In this document: in pieces, positions 1 to 9,834 of the stretch
How positions within the stretch are numbered: position 1 is the first letter of the stretch
Layout of the letters: each line of letters starts with the position of its first letter
NCBI RefSeq assembly: GCF_003049085.1
Contig: NZ_PIQX01000004.1
Coordinates: forward strand, 124,001 to 188,000
Length of the DNA stretch: 64,000 bases
From: Campylobacter concisus
GTDB lineage: Bacteria > Campylobacterota > Campylobacteria > Campylobacterales > Campylobacteraceae
Reading direction: 5' to 3'
Program-made: the position numbers and the translations under genes
Notes under the pieces: generated by a model
What the model saw: only the letters and a program-made list of their open reading frames with translations
Told to the model about the DNA's origin: nothing
Databases searched by the model: none

Positions 1-660
1 GGTGTGCTGAGCCACCCAAATGGCAGACACTGTGAGTACTCACTAAATGATGAAATTTATACGCTTTTTGGACGAGGTGCGAGCGTGGCACATAGGCTAG
101 ACTTTGAGACGAGTGGCGTGATAGTCGTGGGCAAAGATAGAAATTCTATGATTAAACTAAAGAAAATTTTTGAAAATAGAGAGGTTTCTAAAAGCTACGT
201 CGCGATGGTACAAGGCAAGATCGAGCGAGAATTTACTATCGATGCTAAGATGGATCTAGCGAACAACTACGACGATGTGAAAATGCGAATGCAAATTTGT
301 GAAAATGGCAAGAGTGCGGTGACTAAAATTTTGCCGATCAAATATTTTGACGACATCGATACGACTTTGGTTCGTGCTATCCCACTCACTGGCAGGCAGC
401 ATCAAATTCGGTTGCATTTGTTTCATGTGAAACACAAGATCCTTGGCGAACCACTTTATGGTTTGTCTCGTCCGCAGATCGAGAAAATTTTAGACAAAGA
501 GATGAGCGAGCGTGAACGGATAAATTTAACTGGAGCAAAAAGGCTCTTGCTTCACTCAGATAAAATTTCTTTTAAATTTGATGAAATTTTTTACACCATA
601 AAAAGTAAATTTGACGCTGAAAGCGAGTTTTATAGATTTGCAAAAGAAGGTTTACTTTAG
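1..660 (+). CDS. RluA-family pseudouridine synthase, 5' truncated by window edge
   Basis: The reading frame is open from base 1, so the start and any S4 RNA-binding domain lie outside the window. The HRLDFETSG motif near residue 32 carries the catalytic aspartate of the RluA/RluC/RluD family, which isomerises uridine to pseudouridine in rRNA or tRNA. The later GRQHQIRLHL motif is also typical of the family. About 219 residues are visible. The GTG at base 4 follows a Gly codon in a typical family context and is probably internal. Which RNA position it modifies cannot be told from sequence. Confidence 0.85.
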   Translation, partial: GVLSHPNGRHCEYSLNDEIYTLFGRGASVAHRLDFETSGVIVVGKDRNSMIKLKKIFENREVSKSYVAMVQGKIEREFTIDAKMDLANNYDDVKMRMQICENGKSAVTKILPIKYFDDIDTTLVRAIPLTGRQHQIRLHLFHVKHKILGEPLYGLSRPQIEKILDKEMSERERINLTGAKRLLLHSDKISFKFDEIFYTIKSKFDAESEFYRFAKEGLL

Positions 661-819
661 TCTAAAATTTTTTAATAAATTTCTATTTCTCATAAACCTT
701 TACCTGCTTTTGCCAAAGTTTATCGCATTTAGATACCATAATGATAATTTTGTAGTTTATGTAATTAACACTCCATTTTATTTCTTTATGAGAGCTAGGC
801 TTTATCTTGATGTTAAGGC

Positions 820-930
820 TTAGAATTTATGCCTATCTTTTTCATCTTTTAAAACTTTTAAAATAAGCCCTAATCCAAGTAAAACCACAACAGCAATAAA
901 AACTATTTCGGCTATATCAAGTGCACTCAT
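820..930 (-). CDS. 36-residue single-pass membrane protein downstream of rlmN
   Basis: A short frame starts with ATG one base after the rlmN stop codon (stop, one A, then ATG), so translational coupling to rlmN is likely. It encodes 36 residues: a short polar start (MSALDIAE), one hydrophobic stretch of about 18 residues (IVFIAVVVLLGLGLILKVL), then a charged tail ending DEKDRHKF. It resembles a small hydrophobic protein annotated beside rlmN in C. jejuni (recalled as Cj1714), which supports a real gene. Function unknown; the topology suggests an inner-membrane miniprotein with a cytoplasmic basic tail. Confidence 0.65.
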   Translation of the reverse strand: MSALDIAEIVFIAVVVLLGLGLILKVLKDEKDRHKF

Positions 931-931
931 T

Positions 932-2068
932 CTAACTCACACTGGCTTTACTATTATCTTCAAGTGAATGTGTTTTTAAATTTTTATCGCTGGAAATAGC
1001 TTTAAATTTTGCACTTTCATTGCGTTGTTTTAATTGCCCACAAGCTGCACTTATATCAAGCCCTTTGCTCTGTCTGATCGTACAAGTAACGCCGTGATCT
1101 CTTAGATATTCTTGAAATTTTAGCATGCTGGTAAGCTCAGGCCGTCCAAATTCACTGCCCTCATGTGGGTTAAAATATATAAGATTTACCTTCGCTTTTA
1201 TACCATGAAGTAGTTTTACCAACTTTTTAGCATCACTCACGCTATCGTTTAAATCCTTTATAACAAGGTATTCAAACATTACACGCTTTCGTATATCGAT
1301 AGGAAATCCCCTAACAGCATCCATAACAGCCTCGATGTTATATGCCTTATTTATCGGCATTAGGCGGCTTCTAAGCTCATTAGTAACAGCATGAAGCGAT
1401 ATGGCCAATAACACGCCAAGATCCATCTCACCAAGCTTTTTTATCTGACTGCCAAGTCCGCTAGTTGAAACGGTTTGACGACGCGGCGATATGGCTAGAC
1501 CCTCGTTAAGTGCTAAAATTTTGATCGCTTTACTAACGTTAGCAAGATTATCAAGTGGCTCACCCATACCCATATAAACGACATTTATGCGTCTTTCATA
1601 AGGTATCTTATTCTCTCTTTTTATCCATAAAATTTGCCCCACAATCTCGCCTGCAGTCAAATTTCTAACAAGCCCGCCCTTTGCTGTTAGACAAAAAGCA
1701 CATCCCATTTTACAGCCAACCTGTGAGCTAACACAAACTGTATAACGAGCATGGCAACTGACCTTTCCATTCTCATCACTAATCTCCTCTTTCATCGGGA
1801 GTAAGACACTCTCTATCTTTAGCCCATCTTTTAGCTCAAAAAGATACTTGATCGAACCATCACTACTTTGCTCAAATTTTACACATTTTAAAGGATCGAT
1901 ATAAAATTTTTCAGCCAGATCTTGACGCATATCTTTAGGTAAATTTAGCATTTGGCTAAAATCGGTTGCATTTTTTTTATATATCCACTCGTAGATTTGT
2001 GTTGCTCTAAATGGTGGAGAAACTAACTCTTTTAGCTCATCAATACTAAGATCAAGCAAATTTATCAC
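932..2068 (-). CDS. rlmN: 23S rRNA/tRNA adenine-C2 methyltransferase RlmN
   Basis: Radical-SAM enzyme that methylates C2 of A2503 in 23S rRNA and of A37 in some tRNAs. The cluster motif CKMGCAFC places the three iron-sulfur cysteines at residues 119, 123 and 126. The C-terminal Cys343 in SAACGQL is the methyl-carrying cysteine of the family. Length, 378 residues, is normal, with a polar tail of about 30 residues after the core. The start is GTG, overlapping the upstream stop as GTGA (4 bp), so it is probably coupled to the phosphorylase-like gene before it. The operon reads hisF, phosphorylase-like gene, rlmN, 36-residue peptide. Confidence 0.96.
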   Translation of the reverse strand: MINLLDLSIDELKELVSPPFRATQIYEWIYKKNATDFSQMLNLPKDMRQDLAEKFYIDPLKCVKFEQSSDGSIKYLFELKDGLKIESVLLPMKEEISDENGKVSCHARYTVCVSSQVGCKMGCAFCLTAKGGLVRNLTAGEIVGQILWIKRENKIPYERRINVVYMGMGEPLDNLANVSKAIKILALNEGLAISPRRQTVSTSGLGSQIKKLGEMDLGVLLAISLHAVTNELRSRLMPINKAYNIEAVMDAVRGFPIDIRKRVMFEYLVIKDLNDSVSDAKKLVKLLHGIKAKVNLIYFNPHEGSEFGRPELTSMLKFQEYLRDHGVTCTIRQSKGLDISAACGQLKQRNESAKFKAISSDKNLKTHSLEDNSKASVS

Positions 2069-2745
2069 ATATTTTCCTTTATATATTTTGTTAGAATTTT
2101 CTTGGCCTCTGCGTGATTTTTTATAAAATCAGCATGTGCATCTTTATTACAAAAATTTGTCGCTACGAAAATTCCATAAGCTGGAATTTTAAAAATTTGA
2201 GCTACTTTTAGAACGGAATAAAACTCCATATTTTCTAAAAAATAGCCTTTTTCAAATATCTTATGAGCCAAATTTTTATCTGTCGTTATGAAATTTGACG
2301 AATTTATTTTGATAGTTCCACGTGAAACGATAGAAGAAATTTCACACTCAATTGGTGAATAAGATCTATTTTCTACGCTAGAAATTTCAATATTTGCCCC
2401 AACCGAGCTTTCATAAATTTGTAAAATTTCACCATCTTTATAAAGACCTGCCGAGCCAACGAAAACTATTTTTTCTGGCATCTGATACAAATTTCGTTCA
2501 GGATTTTTTGACAAATTTTGGCTTAGATTTTGTAGCTCTGGATTTGATGAGTTTGCAAATTTAGCTTCAATCTTTGCAAGATAGTGCGGATCGATATTTT
2601 TTAAATTTATACCCTTTTCATCCGCTCCAATACATGCTCGTTTCTGCAAAAATTTTGTCAAACTTATTGCCATATCAACTAGCCCCACACCCATTGGCAA
2701 AGCAAAGTCAAAAATTTCGTTTTTTCCAGCAGAGACAATCAACAT
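2065..2745 (-). CDS. Purine nucleoside phosphorylase / MTA nucleosidase-like protein
   Basis: A 226-residue protein with the nucleoside phosphorylase fold as far as motifs show. [11 protein letters not shown] resembles the glycine-rich phosphate/ribose loop. [27 protein letters not shown] resembles the family's Met-Glu ribose-binding segment and following strand. Residues about 50-90 are polar, Asn/Leu-rich and poorly matched to the family. It overlaps the hisF stop by one base (TGATG) and rlmN by four, so it is translated from one polycistronic message. Substrate unknown. It is not a close match to the canonical 5'-methylthioadenosine nucleosidase. Confidence 0.6.
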   Translation of the reverse strand: MLIVSAGKNEIFDFALPMGVGLVDMAISLTKFLQKRACIGADEKGINLKNIDPHYLAKIEAKFANSSNPELQNLSQNLSKNPERNLYQMPEKIVFVGSAGLYKDGEILQIYESSVGANIEISSVENRSYSPIECEISSIVSRGTIKINSSNFITTDKNLAHKIFEKGYFLENMEFYSVLKVAQIFKIPAYGIFVATNFCNKDAHADFIKNHAEAKKILTKYIKENM

Positions 2746-3500
2746 CAGAGCCTAACCTCAACGCCATTTGCCTTGAGATACTCTTTTAGCTTTTTTATCT
2801 CGATTTCGCCAAAGTGAAATATCGAAGCAGCTAAACACGCATCAGCCCCGGCTTCAAAAGCCTCTTTAAAGTGCTCCATCTCACCAGCTCCACCACTTGC
2901 GATAGTTGGTATAGAAAGCGTGCTAAATACCTTTGTTAGCTCAAGATTAAAGCCCTTTTTGACTCCGTCGTTGTCCATAGAGGTTAGCAATATCTCACCT
3001 GCTCCTCGCGACTCGACCTCTTTTGCCCAGGTAAAGGCATCTTTTTTGGTATCGATCCTGCCACCATTTATAAAAACGCTATAACCATTCTCGATCTTTT
3101 TAGCATCAATTGCTACGACAACACATTGCGAGCCAAATTTCTTAGCTGCCTCATCAATCAAATTTGGATCTTGTATGGCTGATGAATTTAAGCTTACTTT
3201 ATCGCAGCCAGCATTTAAAAGGCGAGAGATATCATCGATCGTGCGTATACCTCCGCCAACTGTTAGTGGGATAAAAAGCTTACTTGCGACCTTTTTTACG
3301 ACATCAACTATCGTATCACGCCCAAGATGAGAGGCAGTGATATCCAAAAAGCAAAGCTCATCAGCACCCTCATCATTGTATCTTTTAGCTATCTCAACAG
3401 GATCTCCAGCATCGACAAGCCCTACGAAATTTACACCTTTTACGACTCTGCCATCTTTTACATCAAGGCATGGGATTATACGTTTTGCAAAATGATTCAA
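2745..3500 (-). CDS. hisF: Imidazole glycerol phosphate synthase, cyclase subunit HisF
   Basis: Cyclase subunit that, with HisH, converts PRFAR and glutamine-derived ammonia to imidazole glycerol phosphate and AICAR in histidine synthesis. It is a (beta/alpha)8 barrel of 251 residues, the usual length. The N-terminal [15 protein letters not shown] segment carries catalytic Asp13 and VVVAIDAKK carries Asp132. The phosphate-binding loops TVGGGIRT and ASGGAGEME are intact. It overlaps the upstream helicase gene by 4 bp and the downstream gene by 1 bp. No other his gene is nearby, so histidine genes are scattered in this genome. Confidence 0.97.
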   Translation of the reverse strand: MNHFAKRIIPCLDVKDGRVVKGVNFVGLVDAGDPVEIAKRYNDEGADELCFLDITASHLGRDTIVDVVKKVASKLFIPLTVGGGIRTIDDISRLLNAGCDKVSLNSSAIQDPNLIDEAAKKFGSQCVVVAIDAKKIENGYSVFINGGRIDTKKDAFTWAKEVESRGAGEILLTSMDNDGVKKGFNLELTKVFSTLSIPTIASGGAGEMEHFKEAFEAGADACLAASIFHFGEIEIKKLKEYLKANGVEVRL

Positions 3501-6500
3501 ATCTGTCCTTTATCTATTTTTCTAGCTGCTACCTCAAAATATGGCAAATTAGACCAATTTTCTCGGTTACCAACTATATAAATAACCTCTTTTGCTCTTG
3601 TTAGTGCTACATTTAGTAAATTTGGCGTACTAGCAGCCCATGCTCTAGCGCCTTTTGTGGCACCGCCAAGAACAAAGATAACAACATCAGCTTCTTTGCC
3701 TTGCATGGTGTGAATGGTACCAGCCCCTTTTAAATTTTTACAAACATCTTTAAAAGGTGTTATTATTTTAACGCTATCTTTTAGCTTGGCTAGCTTACCA
3801 TCTAAAAGCTCTTTAACGATCATGCCTTCAGCTTTATTATAGTTACCTATCCATTCATCACTACTAACATCAATCCATTCTGTTTTGATATTAGGATCAC
3901 TAAGTTTACTTTCACTACTTCTACTAAGTATCATCATATCATCATATGTTGTTTCGTTTGAAATTTTAAACATAGGGTTGGCACACCTTCTATGAACGAT
4001 AAGTGGCGAACCAACCCAAATGGACTTACCCTCTCCTTTTATATATGTACCAATATTTTGTACTTTATCGGCTCGAAGTTGAACCGATGATTTTAGTAGA
4101 TTAAACTCATCCTTTGCATCGCAGTAGCGTAAAATAGCATTATTTAAAGCTGGTGGTAATGTTACAACAGGCTCAAGTTGAAGTGGATCACCAACTACAA
4201 TAGCCATGTTTGAACGAAGCAGTGCGCCTAATGCGTTAGTTAAATTTGCCTGCCCTGCTTCATCTATTAAAAGCAAGCCTATATCGCCATTTAGTAGCTC
4301 TTTAAAGGTATTATTAAAAGATGCGAAAGTAGAACTAACAACTGGCGTTAGTAAAAATAATCCTTTTATTATTTCACGTCTATCTTTAGCTTCAAGTCCG
4401 TTTTTCTCAGCCATTTTTTCATCATTAAATAAAACGCTAAGAGCTCGTAAATTTGTTCTAACAGCTTCTTTGCAAGCAAAAATAGTGGCTTTATGCAGAT
4501 TAAGCGCTTCTTTAAAAAGCTTGATTCTTGCGTTAAAAAGCTTTGTCTTATGAAATTTCTCATCAAGGCCAAGCTCCATCATAAATGGCATGCTCTTTTG
4601 TATTTCTTCATTGCTCTGATTAAAACTACCATTTAAAAAGCCATCAAGTTCTTCACTTCTACCAATTAATTTTTGACGTCTAACAAAGTCATCATTAAGC
4701 TTATTAAGATGATCTATTTTAGCGTTAAGTTCTAAAATTTTATCTTCAAGCTGAGTTATTTGAGCTTTTAGTTCATTTAATTTCGCTTCATTCTTCTCTT
4801 TATTTTCACTATTTTGCTTGCTTGCTTTCAAATTTTGCTCAGCTATTTGGCGATTTATCTCACTAACTTTTTGCGCTTCATTGTTATATTTTTCAAAAGC
4901 TTGTGTCTTTAAAATTTGCTGGAAAATAAAAAATGATGGCTTTATAGGCGCACTCAGATACTCTTGTAAAATTTCATTTTGTCCAATAAGCTTTGTTAGC
5001 TCGTTAGCTTCAGCCACCTTTTGCTCTAGCTCATTTTTGCTCAAATCCAGTTCATCTATTAGTGGCCTTAAGAGCTCATCTATTTGCTTTGTTGAATTAT
5101 AGTTATCAAGTCTTTTATCGATATTTATAAGCTCACTATTTATACTTTTTAGCTCCTCCTCTTTGATCCTGATCTCACTAAAAAATAGATTTACTTCGTG
5201 TAGGGCTTGATTAAATTTCTCCTTCGCCTCGTCAAAATCATCAATTCCTTCGCCAGTAGCCAAGTATTTGCCAAGCCCCATCAAAAAGCCATCTTGTTCT
5301 ATAAATTCCTTAAATTCTTTTGAAATATCTTCAAACTGACTATGTGTTTTTTCGATCTTTACGCCATTAATTGCGTTAAAAACAAAATTTGACTTATTTT
5401 GCTTTGAGCCAAGAGGTATGCAAAAAAGCCCCCATGCAGGTTTTGAAATAAAAGATTTTTCGCCAAAATTTGTCTTTTCATCAGCCGAGAGAAGCCTTGT
5501 AGCTATAAATTTAAAATAATCAATCTCGCCTGCATAACTACCAATACTTTTTAACTGGCTAAGCTCTTTACTTAAAATTTCAACCGCACCGTTATTACAA
5601 GAGCTAACAACCATCTCATAGCCCTGAAGTTCTTTATTTAGAGTGAAATAAAGCACCTTATCGCTACTATCTCGAACTGGAGCAAAGATATCATGTCTAC
5701 TCATTTGCACGAGTTTCATCGCTCTAAGCGTAACAACTTCAGCCATTACGTCTTTTAAAAGCGTTGTTTTACCAGTGCCTGGAGCGCCATTTACACTATA
5801 AATTCCACCATTTTTTGCTTTAAATTTTTTAATGATGTTATTAACGGCAATTTGCTGTGAAAAATTTAGAGCGAAGTCACTAGCAAAGGCCGATCTTGGA
5901 TATTCTTCTGCTTTAAGAAAATCTCTAACAAGCCTTTTATTTTGCTCATCTCTTACATCAAGTCTTTCAAATTTATTCTCGCTGCCCTCGTCTAGAAATT
6001 GATCCGTTAGCTCGTGCGTCCTGCCTGACTCGTAAAATTTGATAAGCAAATTTATATCATCTATAAAAAAGCTATTTAAAAGGCTATCATTTTCTTTAAA
6101 ATTTGGATTTATGATCTTTATTTCAAGCCTTAAGAAATCATTACAAAATGGTGTTTTAAGTGCACTTTTTAGCTCATCGTTTATAAGCTTTATATATTTG
6201 CCAAATTCCATTTTTTCTTTATAGATAGATAGCTTGTCTTTTATACGCTCGCACTCTTTGTTAAAGTCGCTTTGGCTTATCTCTTTTAGATGATCTAGGC
6301 GAGCCATTGCCCAAGGAGCTGTTGAGATAAAAAGATCATCAGACGAGTTTGGTATAAAAAACGGAGTTAAATCATCATCTAAATTTATATCTTTTAAAGC
6401 AAAATTTTGATCATCTTTACAAAATACCAAATCACCGACAAGCTTAAGCTTATAGCAAAACGCCTTATCAAAGCTCGTTTGCTCAGATCGTAGCTCATCT

Positions 6501-6781
6501 AAAATTTGCTCTTTTTCAAATTTTGAATTTGCTAGCTTTGAGATATAAATGGCAAGCAAGTCAGTCTCAAAAATGCCGCCATAAATTAAAATTTCTATAC
6601 CATTTTTTAAAAGTGAGCTATCAAATGCTCTTAAAATTTGTAGAAATTTCTCATCGAAATTTGCGATGTCAAGATCTATTGATTTTTTAAATTTGGTATT
6701 TGTCTTTTTTGGCTCGTCTAAGGTTTTTGGCTCTAAATATTGTGATAATAAAAAGTATTTTAAGGTATTTGCTTTACTCAA
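3497..6781 (-). CDS. Large superfamily I DNA/RNA helicase (Dna2/Upf1-like) with coiled-coil insert
   Basis: A 1094-residue ATPase. Walker A GAPGTGKT is at residues 332-339 and Walker [10 protein letters not shown] has Asp840. Further motifs are [10 protein letters not shown] (motif III), [13 protein letters not shown] (motif V) and [16 protein letters not shown] (motif VI). This is the AAA_11/AAA_12 Upf1-like arrangement. Between the Walker motifs lies a Glu/Lys/Leu-rich region (about residues 500-700) that should form coiled coils. The first 300 residues have no motif I recognise. The start is TTG; a TATAAT box lies about 30 bases upstream. The gene shares 4 bp with hisF. Role unknown: repair, RNA metabolism or defence are all possible. 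Confidence 0.85.
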   Translation of the reverse strand: MSKANTLKYFLLSQYLEPKTLDEPKKTNTKFKKSIDLDIANFDEKFLQILRAFDSSLLKNGIEILIYGGIFETDLLAIYISKLANSKFEKEQILDELRSEQTSFDKAFCYKLKLVGDLVFCKDDQNFALKDINLDDDLTPFFIPNSSDDLFISTAPWAMARLDHLKEISQSDFNKECERIKDKLSIYKEKMEFGKYIKLINDELKSALKTPFCNDFLRLEIKIINPNFKENDSLLNSFFIDDINLLIKFYESGRTHELTDQFLDEGSENKFERLDVRDEQNKRLVRDFLKAEEYPRSAFASDFALNFSQQIAVNNIIKKFKAKNGGIYSVNGAPGTGKTTLLKDVMAEVVTLRAMKLVQMSRHDIFAPVRDSSDKVLYFTLNKELQGYEMVVSSCNNGAVEILSKELSQLKSIGSYAGEIDYFKFIATRLLSADEKTNFGEKSFISKPAWGLFCIPLGSKQNKSNFVFNAINGVKIEKTHSQFEDISKEFKEFIEQDGFLMGLGKYLATGEGIDDFDEAKEKFNQALHEVNLFFSEIRIKEEELKSINSELINIDKRLDNYNSTKQIDELLRPLIDELDLSKNELEQKVAEANELTKLIGQNEILQEYLSAPIKPSFFIFQQILKTQAFEKYNNEAQKVSEINRQIAEQNLKASKQNSENKEKNEAKLNELKAQITQLEDKILELNAKIDHLNKLNDDFVRRQKLIGRSEELDGFLNGSFNQSNEEIQKSMPFMMELGLDEKFHKTKLFNARIKLFKEALNLHKATIFACKEAVRTNLRALSVLFNDEKMAEKNGLEAKDRREIIKGLFLLTPVVSSTFASFNNTFKELLNGDIGLLLIDEAGQANLTNALGALLRSNMAIVVGDPLQLEPVVTLPPALNNAILRYCDAKDEFNLLKSSVQLRADKVQNIGTYIKGEGKSIWVGSPLIVHRRCANPMFKISNETTYDDMMILSRSSESKLSDPNIKTEWIDVSSDEWIGNYNKAEGMIVKELLDGKLAKLKDSVKIITPFKDVCKNLKGAGTIHTMQGKEADVVIFVLGGATKGARAWAASTPNLLNVALTRAKEVIYIVGNRENWSNLPYFEVAARKIDKGQI

Positions 6782-6811
6782 ATTTATGCCCTATTTCGTT
6801 ATTATTTAGTG

Positions 6812-6817
6812 ATTATA
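6812..6817 (-). promoter_or_regulatory. -10 box (TATAAT) for the helicase-hisF-rlmN operon
   Basis: On the minus strand the sequence GGATTATAATCAC contains a perfect TATAAT about 30 bases before the helicase TTG start. Campylobacter sigma-70 promoters depend mostly on the -10 element. It lies in the 106-base divergent region shared with ksgA, whose own -10-like TATAAG is at about 6858-6863 on the plus strand. Confidence 0.5.
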
Positions 6818-6887
6818 ATCCATTTTATATATGATTAAACTAAACTTGTAATCATTGTATAAGTAATTTTTGGCTAATATCGCGGCT

Positions 6888-7730
6888 ATGATAAAGGCAA
6901 AAAAGCACTTTGGACAGAATTTTTTACAAGACAAAGCGACACTAGATAAGATCACCCAAGCGATACCCAATGACGTAGAAAACGTCGTTGAGATTGGGCC
7001 TGGCTTAGGTGATTTGACATTTAGACTTTTGCAAATTTATAAGACAACCTGTTTTGAGATAGATTGTGAGCTGTTTCAAATTTTAAAAGTCAAATTTGCA
7101 AATGAGATCCAAAATGGACAATTAAAACTTTTTTGTAAAGATGCATTAGAACAGTGGCAGCAAGAGGGCGGACTAAGTAGTGAGAACTACTTTTTAGTCG
7201 CAAATTTACCCTATTACGTTGCTACGAAAATGATACTAAATGCGATAGATGACGAAAAATGCCTTGGGCTTATCGTGATGATACAAAAAGAGGTTGCTCT
7301 TAAATTTAGTGCAAAGAGCAAGGATAAAGAATTTAGCTCTTTATCGATCCTCGCTTCACTTCAAGGCAGGTGTGAACTCTTGTTTGACGTGGATGCAAAG
7401 CTTTTTAACCCGCCTCCAAAGGTCACATCTTCAGTCATCAAACTACAAAAAATAAAAAAGATTTTTGGCAAAGACGGGATTTTCAAAGATGCAAAACAAT
7501 ACGAGGCTTTTAAAGTATTTTTAAGAGCTGCGTTTGCTTCGCCAAGAAAGATGCTTTTGAAAAATTTATCTACAAATTTCGAGAAAAATGCGTTAGAAGA
7601 AATTTTTGAAAGCCTAGGCTTAGCTCAAAATTTACGTCCACACGAGCTAGATGTCGATTCTTATCTAAAAGTATTTGAAAGATTAAAGGAAGATAATGAA
7701 CGACAAAAACGAAGAGAAAGTTGTAACTAA
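6888..7730 (+). CDS. ksgA: 16S rRNA dimethyladenosine transferase KsgA/RsmA
   Basis: Dimethylates A1518 and A1519 of 16S rRNA during 30S maturation. I chose the ATG at 6888 because the protein then begins MIKAKKHFGQNFL, the standard family start; a TTG at 6870 would add six residues. The SAM loop VEIGPGLGDLT starts near residue 34 and the catalytic NLPYYVAT motif is intact. At 280 residues the length is normal. The last 35 bases overlap the RNase J start, a compact arrangement suggesting cotranscription. Confidence 0.95.
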   Translation: MIKAKKHFGQNFLQDKATLDKITQAIPNDVENVVEIGPGLGDLTFRLLQIYKTTCFEIDCELFQILKVKFANEIQNGQLKLFCKDALEQWQQEGGLSSENYFLVANLPYYVATKMILNAIDDEKCLGLIVMIQKEVALKFSAKSKDKEFSSLSILASLQGRCELLFDVDAKLFNPPPKVTSSVIKLQKIKKIFGKDGIFKDAKQYEAFKVFLRAAFASPRKMLLKNLSTNFEKNALEEIFESLGLAQNLRPHELDVDSYLKVFERLKEDNERQKRRESCN

Positions 7731-9825
7731 CCAAAGCAAAAACAACAAAAGACGAAGATTTAGACCAAAAAATAAGCCAAAACAAGAGGGCGAAACTACC
7801 GAGCAAACTTCACTAGCAAACAAAAGTGTGATAGATAACTTCTTTGCAGCAGAGCAAGCTGAGAATGAAACGCACGCCGAGCCAAAGAGCCAAAATTCTC
7901 GCCCAAAAAAGCCAAGAAATAATAAAAATCAAAACAAAAACGGTGAAAATAATAAGCCAAAAGAGCAAAAACAAGAACCACAAGAAACAAAAACCAAAAC
8001 GCAAGAACAAAAAGAAAAGCCTAAAAAAGCTAAAAAGCCAAAGAAAAATTTACCTGCAAAACTAAACGGTAATGAGCAGTGGCAGCAAGATATCGCAAGT
8101 GCAATGGTGGCAAATAAGGCTGTTCACGAGCTTCGTCTGGAGCCGATGAAGTATCTAAACTCAAGCGAGCATAAAATTCGCATAACTCCACTTGGCGGTC
8201 TTGGTGAGATCGGCGGCAACATGACCGTCTTTGAAACTGAAACCAGCGCTATCATCGTTGATATCGGTATGAGCTTTCCTAGCGAGAGTATGCACGGCGT
8301 GGATATACTAATCCCTGACTTTGACTATGTTAGAAAAATAAAAGATAAGATAAAAGGCGTCATCATCACTCACGCACATGAGGATCACATCGGCGCAGTG
8401 CCCTACTTTTACAAAGAGTTTAAATTCCCGATTTACGCTACACCTTTGCCACTTGGTATGATAAACAATAAATTTGAAGAGCACGGCTTAAAGCAAGAGC
8501 GCTCACTTTTCCGCTCTGTCGAAAAAAGAAAGCCATATCTAATAGGCGACTTTGAGGTTGAGTGGATACACATAACTCACTCTATCATCGATGCTTCAGC
8601 ACTTGCTATCACGACAAAGGCGGGCACCATCATCCATACGGGTGACTTTAAGATCGACCATACGCCGATCGACGGCTATCCAACTGACCTTGGCAGACTC
8701 GCATACTACGGCGAAAGAGGTGTATTATGTCTAATGAGCGATAGCACGAACAGCTACAGAGAAGGCTTTACTAAAAGCGAAAGCAGCGTGGGCAAAACCT
8801 TTGATGCGATATTCTCAAAGGCCAAAGGCCGCGTCATTATGAGCACATTTAGTTCAAACATACACCGCGTCTATCAAGCGATCGAGTGGGGGCTAAAATA
8901 CAACCGCAAAGTCTGTGTCATCGGTAGATCAATGGAGAGAAATTTGTATACTGCAATGGAGCTTGGCTATATCAAGCTTGATAAGAAAATTTTTATCGAC
9001 GCAAACGAGGTTGGCAAATTTAAAGATAACGAAGTGCTGATCGTTACCACAGGCTCTCAGGGTGAGACTATGAGCGCGCTCTACCGAATGGCTACCGACG
9101 AGCACAAATACATCAAAATAAAGCCAACCGATCAGATCATCATCAGCTCAAAAGCGATCCCAGGCAATGAAAGCAGTATCTCGACTGTATTAAATTTCCT
9201 AATAAAATCAGGTGCAAGCGTCGCTTATCAAGACTTTAGCGAGATCCACGTCAGCGGTCACGCGGCACAAGAAGAGCAAAAGCTGATGCTACGTCTTATA
9301 AAACCAAAATTTTTCTTACCGGTGCATGGCGAGTATAATCACATCGCAAAACACAAAGAGACAGCTATAAGCTGCGGCGTAGACGAGAGAAACATCTATC
9401 TAATGAGCGATGGCGATCAAATGGAGATCTGTCAAAAATACTTAAAACGTGTAAAAACGGTAAAAACCGGCAAAGTCTTCATAGACAATCAAATAAATAA
9501 ACAAATCTCAGACGATGTCGTCATCGATAGACAAAACCTTGCTGAAGCAGGTGTCGTCATGATAATCGCTCAAATTTCACGTCATGGCGCAAAGCTTATA
9601 AACAAGCCTCGCGTCATTAGCTACGGCCTTGTGGGCAATAAACAAGATGCGGAGTTTAGCAAAGAGATGCAAGAAATTTTGACACAGTTTTTAAGCAACG
9701 TCAAAGAGGAACTTTTAAAAGATGGCAGACTGCTCGAGTCACAAGTGCGTCAAGTGATCAGAAAGCACATCTTTAGAAAAGTCAAAAAATACCCGACTAT
9801 CGTGCCTATCATCTATCTAATGTAA
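7696..9825 (+). CDS. rnj: Ribonuclease J
   Basis: Metallo-beta-lactamase/beta-CASP ribonuclease with 5' exonuclease and endonuclease activity, central to mRNA turnover and rRNA processing in Campylobacterota, which lack RNase E. HAHEDHIGA begins at His226 and supplies the zinc ligands; later HTGDFK and HVSGHA motifs complete the site. The first 140 residues are a low-complexity Lys/Asn/Gln/Glu extension (709 residues in total, against about 555 for Bacillus enzymes). A long N-terminal extension is also known in Helicobacter RNase J. AAAGGAAG precedes the ATG. It overlaps ksgA by 35 bp. Confidence 0.95.
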   Translation: MNDKNEEKVVTNQSKNNKRRRFRPKNKPKQEGETTEQTSLANKSVIDNFFAAEQAENETHAEPKSQNSRPKKPRNNKNQNKNGENNKPKEQKQEPQETKTKTQEQKEKPKKAKKPKKNLPAKLNGNEQWQQDIASAMVANKAVHELRLEPMKYLNSSEHKIRITPLGGLGEIGGNMTVFETETSAIIVDIGMSFPSESMHGVDILIPDFDYVRKIKDKIKGVIITHAHEDHIGAVPYFYKEFKFPIYATPLPLGMINNKFEEHGLKQERSLFRSVEKRKPYLIGDFEVEWIHITHSIIDASALAITTKAGTIIHTGDFKIDHTPIDGYPTDLGRLAYYGERGVLCLMSDSTNSYREGFTKSESSVGKTFDAIFSKAKGRVIMSTFSSNIHRVYQAIEWGLKYNRKVCVIGRSMERNLYTAMELGYIKLDKKIFIDANEVGKFKDNEVLIVTTGSQGETMSALYRMATDEHKYIKIKPTDQIIISSKAIPGNESSISTVLNFLIKSGASVAYQDFSEIHVSGHAAQEEQKLMLRLIKPKFFLPVHGEYNHIAKHKETAISCGVDERNIYLMSDGDQMEICQKYLKRVKTVKTGKVFIDNQINKQISDDVVIDRQNLAEAGVVMIIAQISRHGAKLINKPRVISYGLVGNKQDAEFSKEMQEILTQFLSNVKEELLKDGRLLESQVRQVIRKHIFRKVKKYPTIVPIIYLM

Positions 9826-9834
9826 GGGAAATTT

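Noticed and set aside
611-823. Plus-strand frame of 70 residues after the RluA-family gene
   Set aside because: Overlaps the end of the real gene, has no ribosome site and consists of aromatic low-complexity sequence; no promoter or conservation signal.
4206-4553. 115-residue plus-strand frame inside the helicase gene
   Set aside because: Antisense shadow: Ser/Leu/Lys-rich, typical of the reverse complement of an AT-rich coding gene. The helicase motifs on the other strand are unambiguous.
7844-8065. Lys-rich plus-strand frame and two minus-strand Leu/Phe-rich frames over the RNase J 5' end
   Set aside because: By-products of the repetitive Lys/Gln/Asn-coding stretch of the RNase J extension; no independent start signals.
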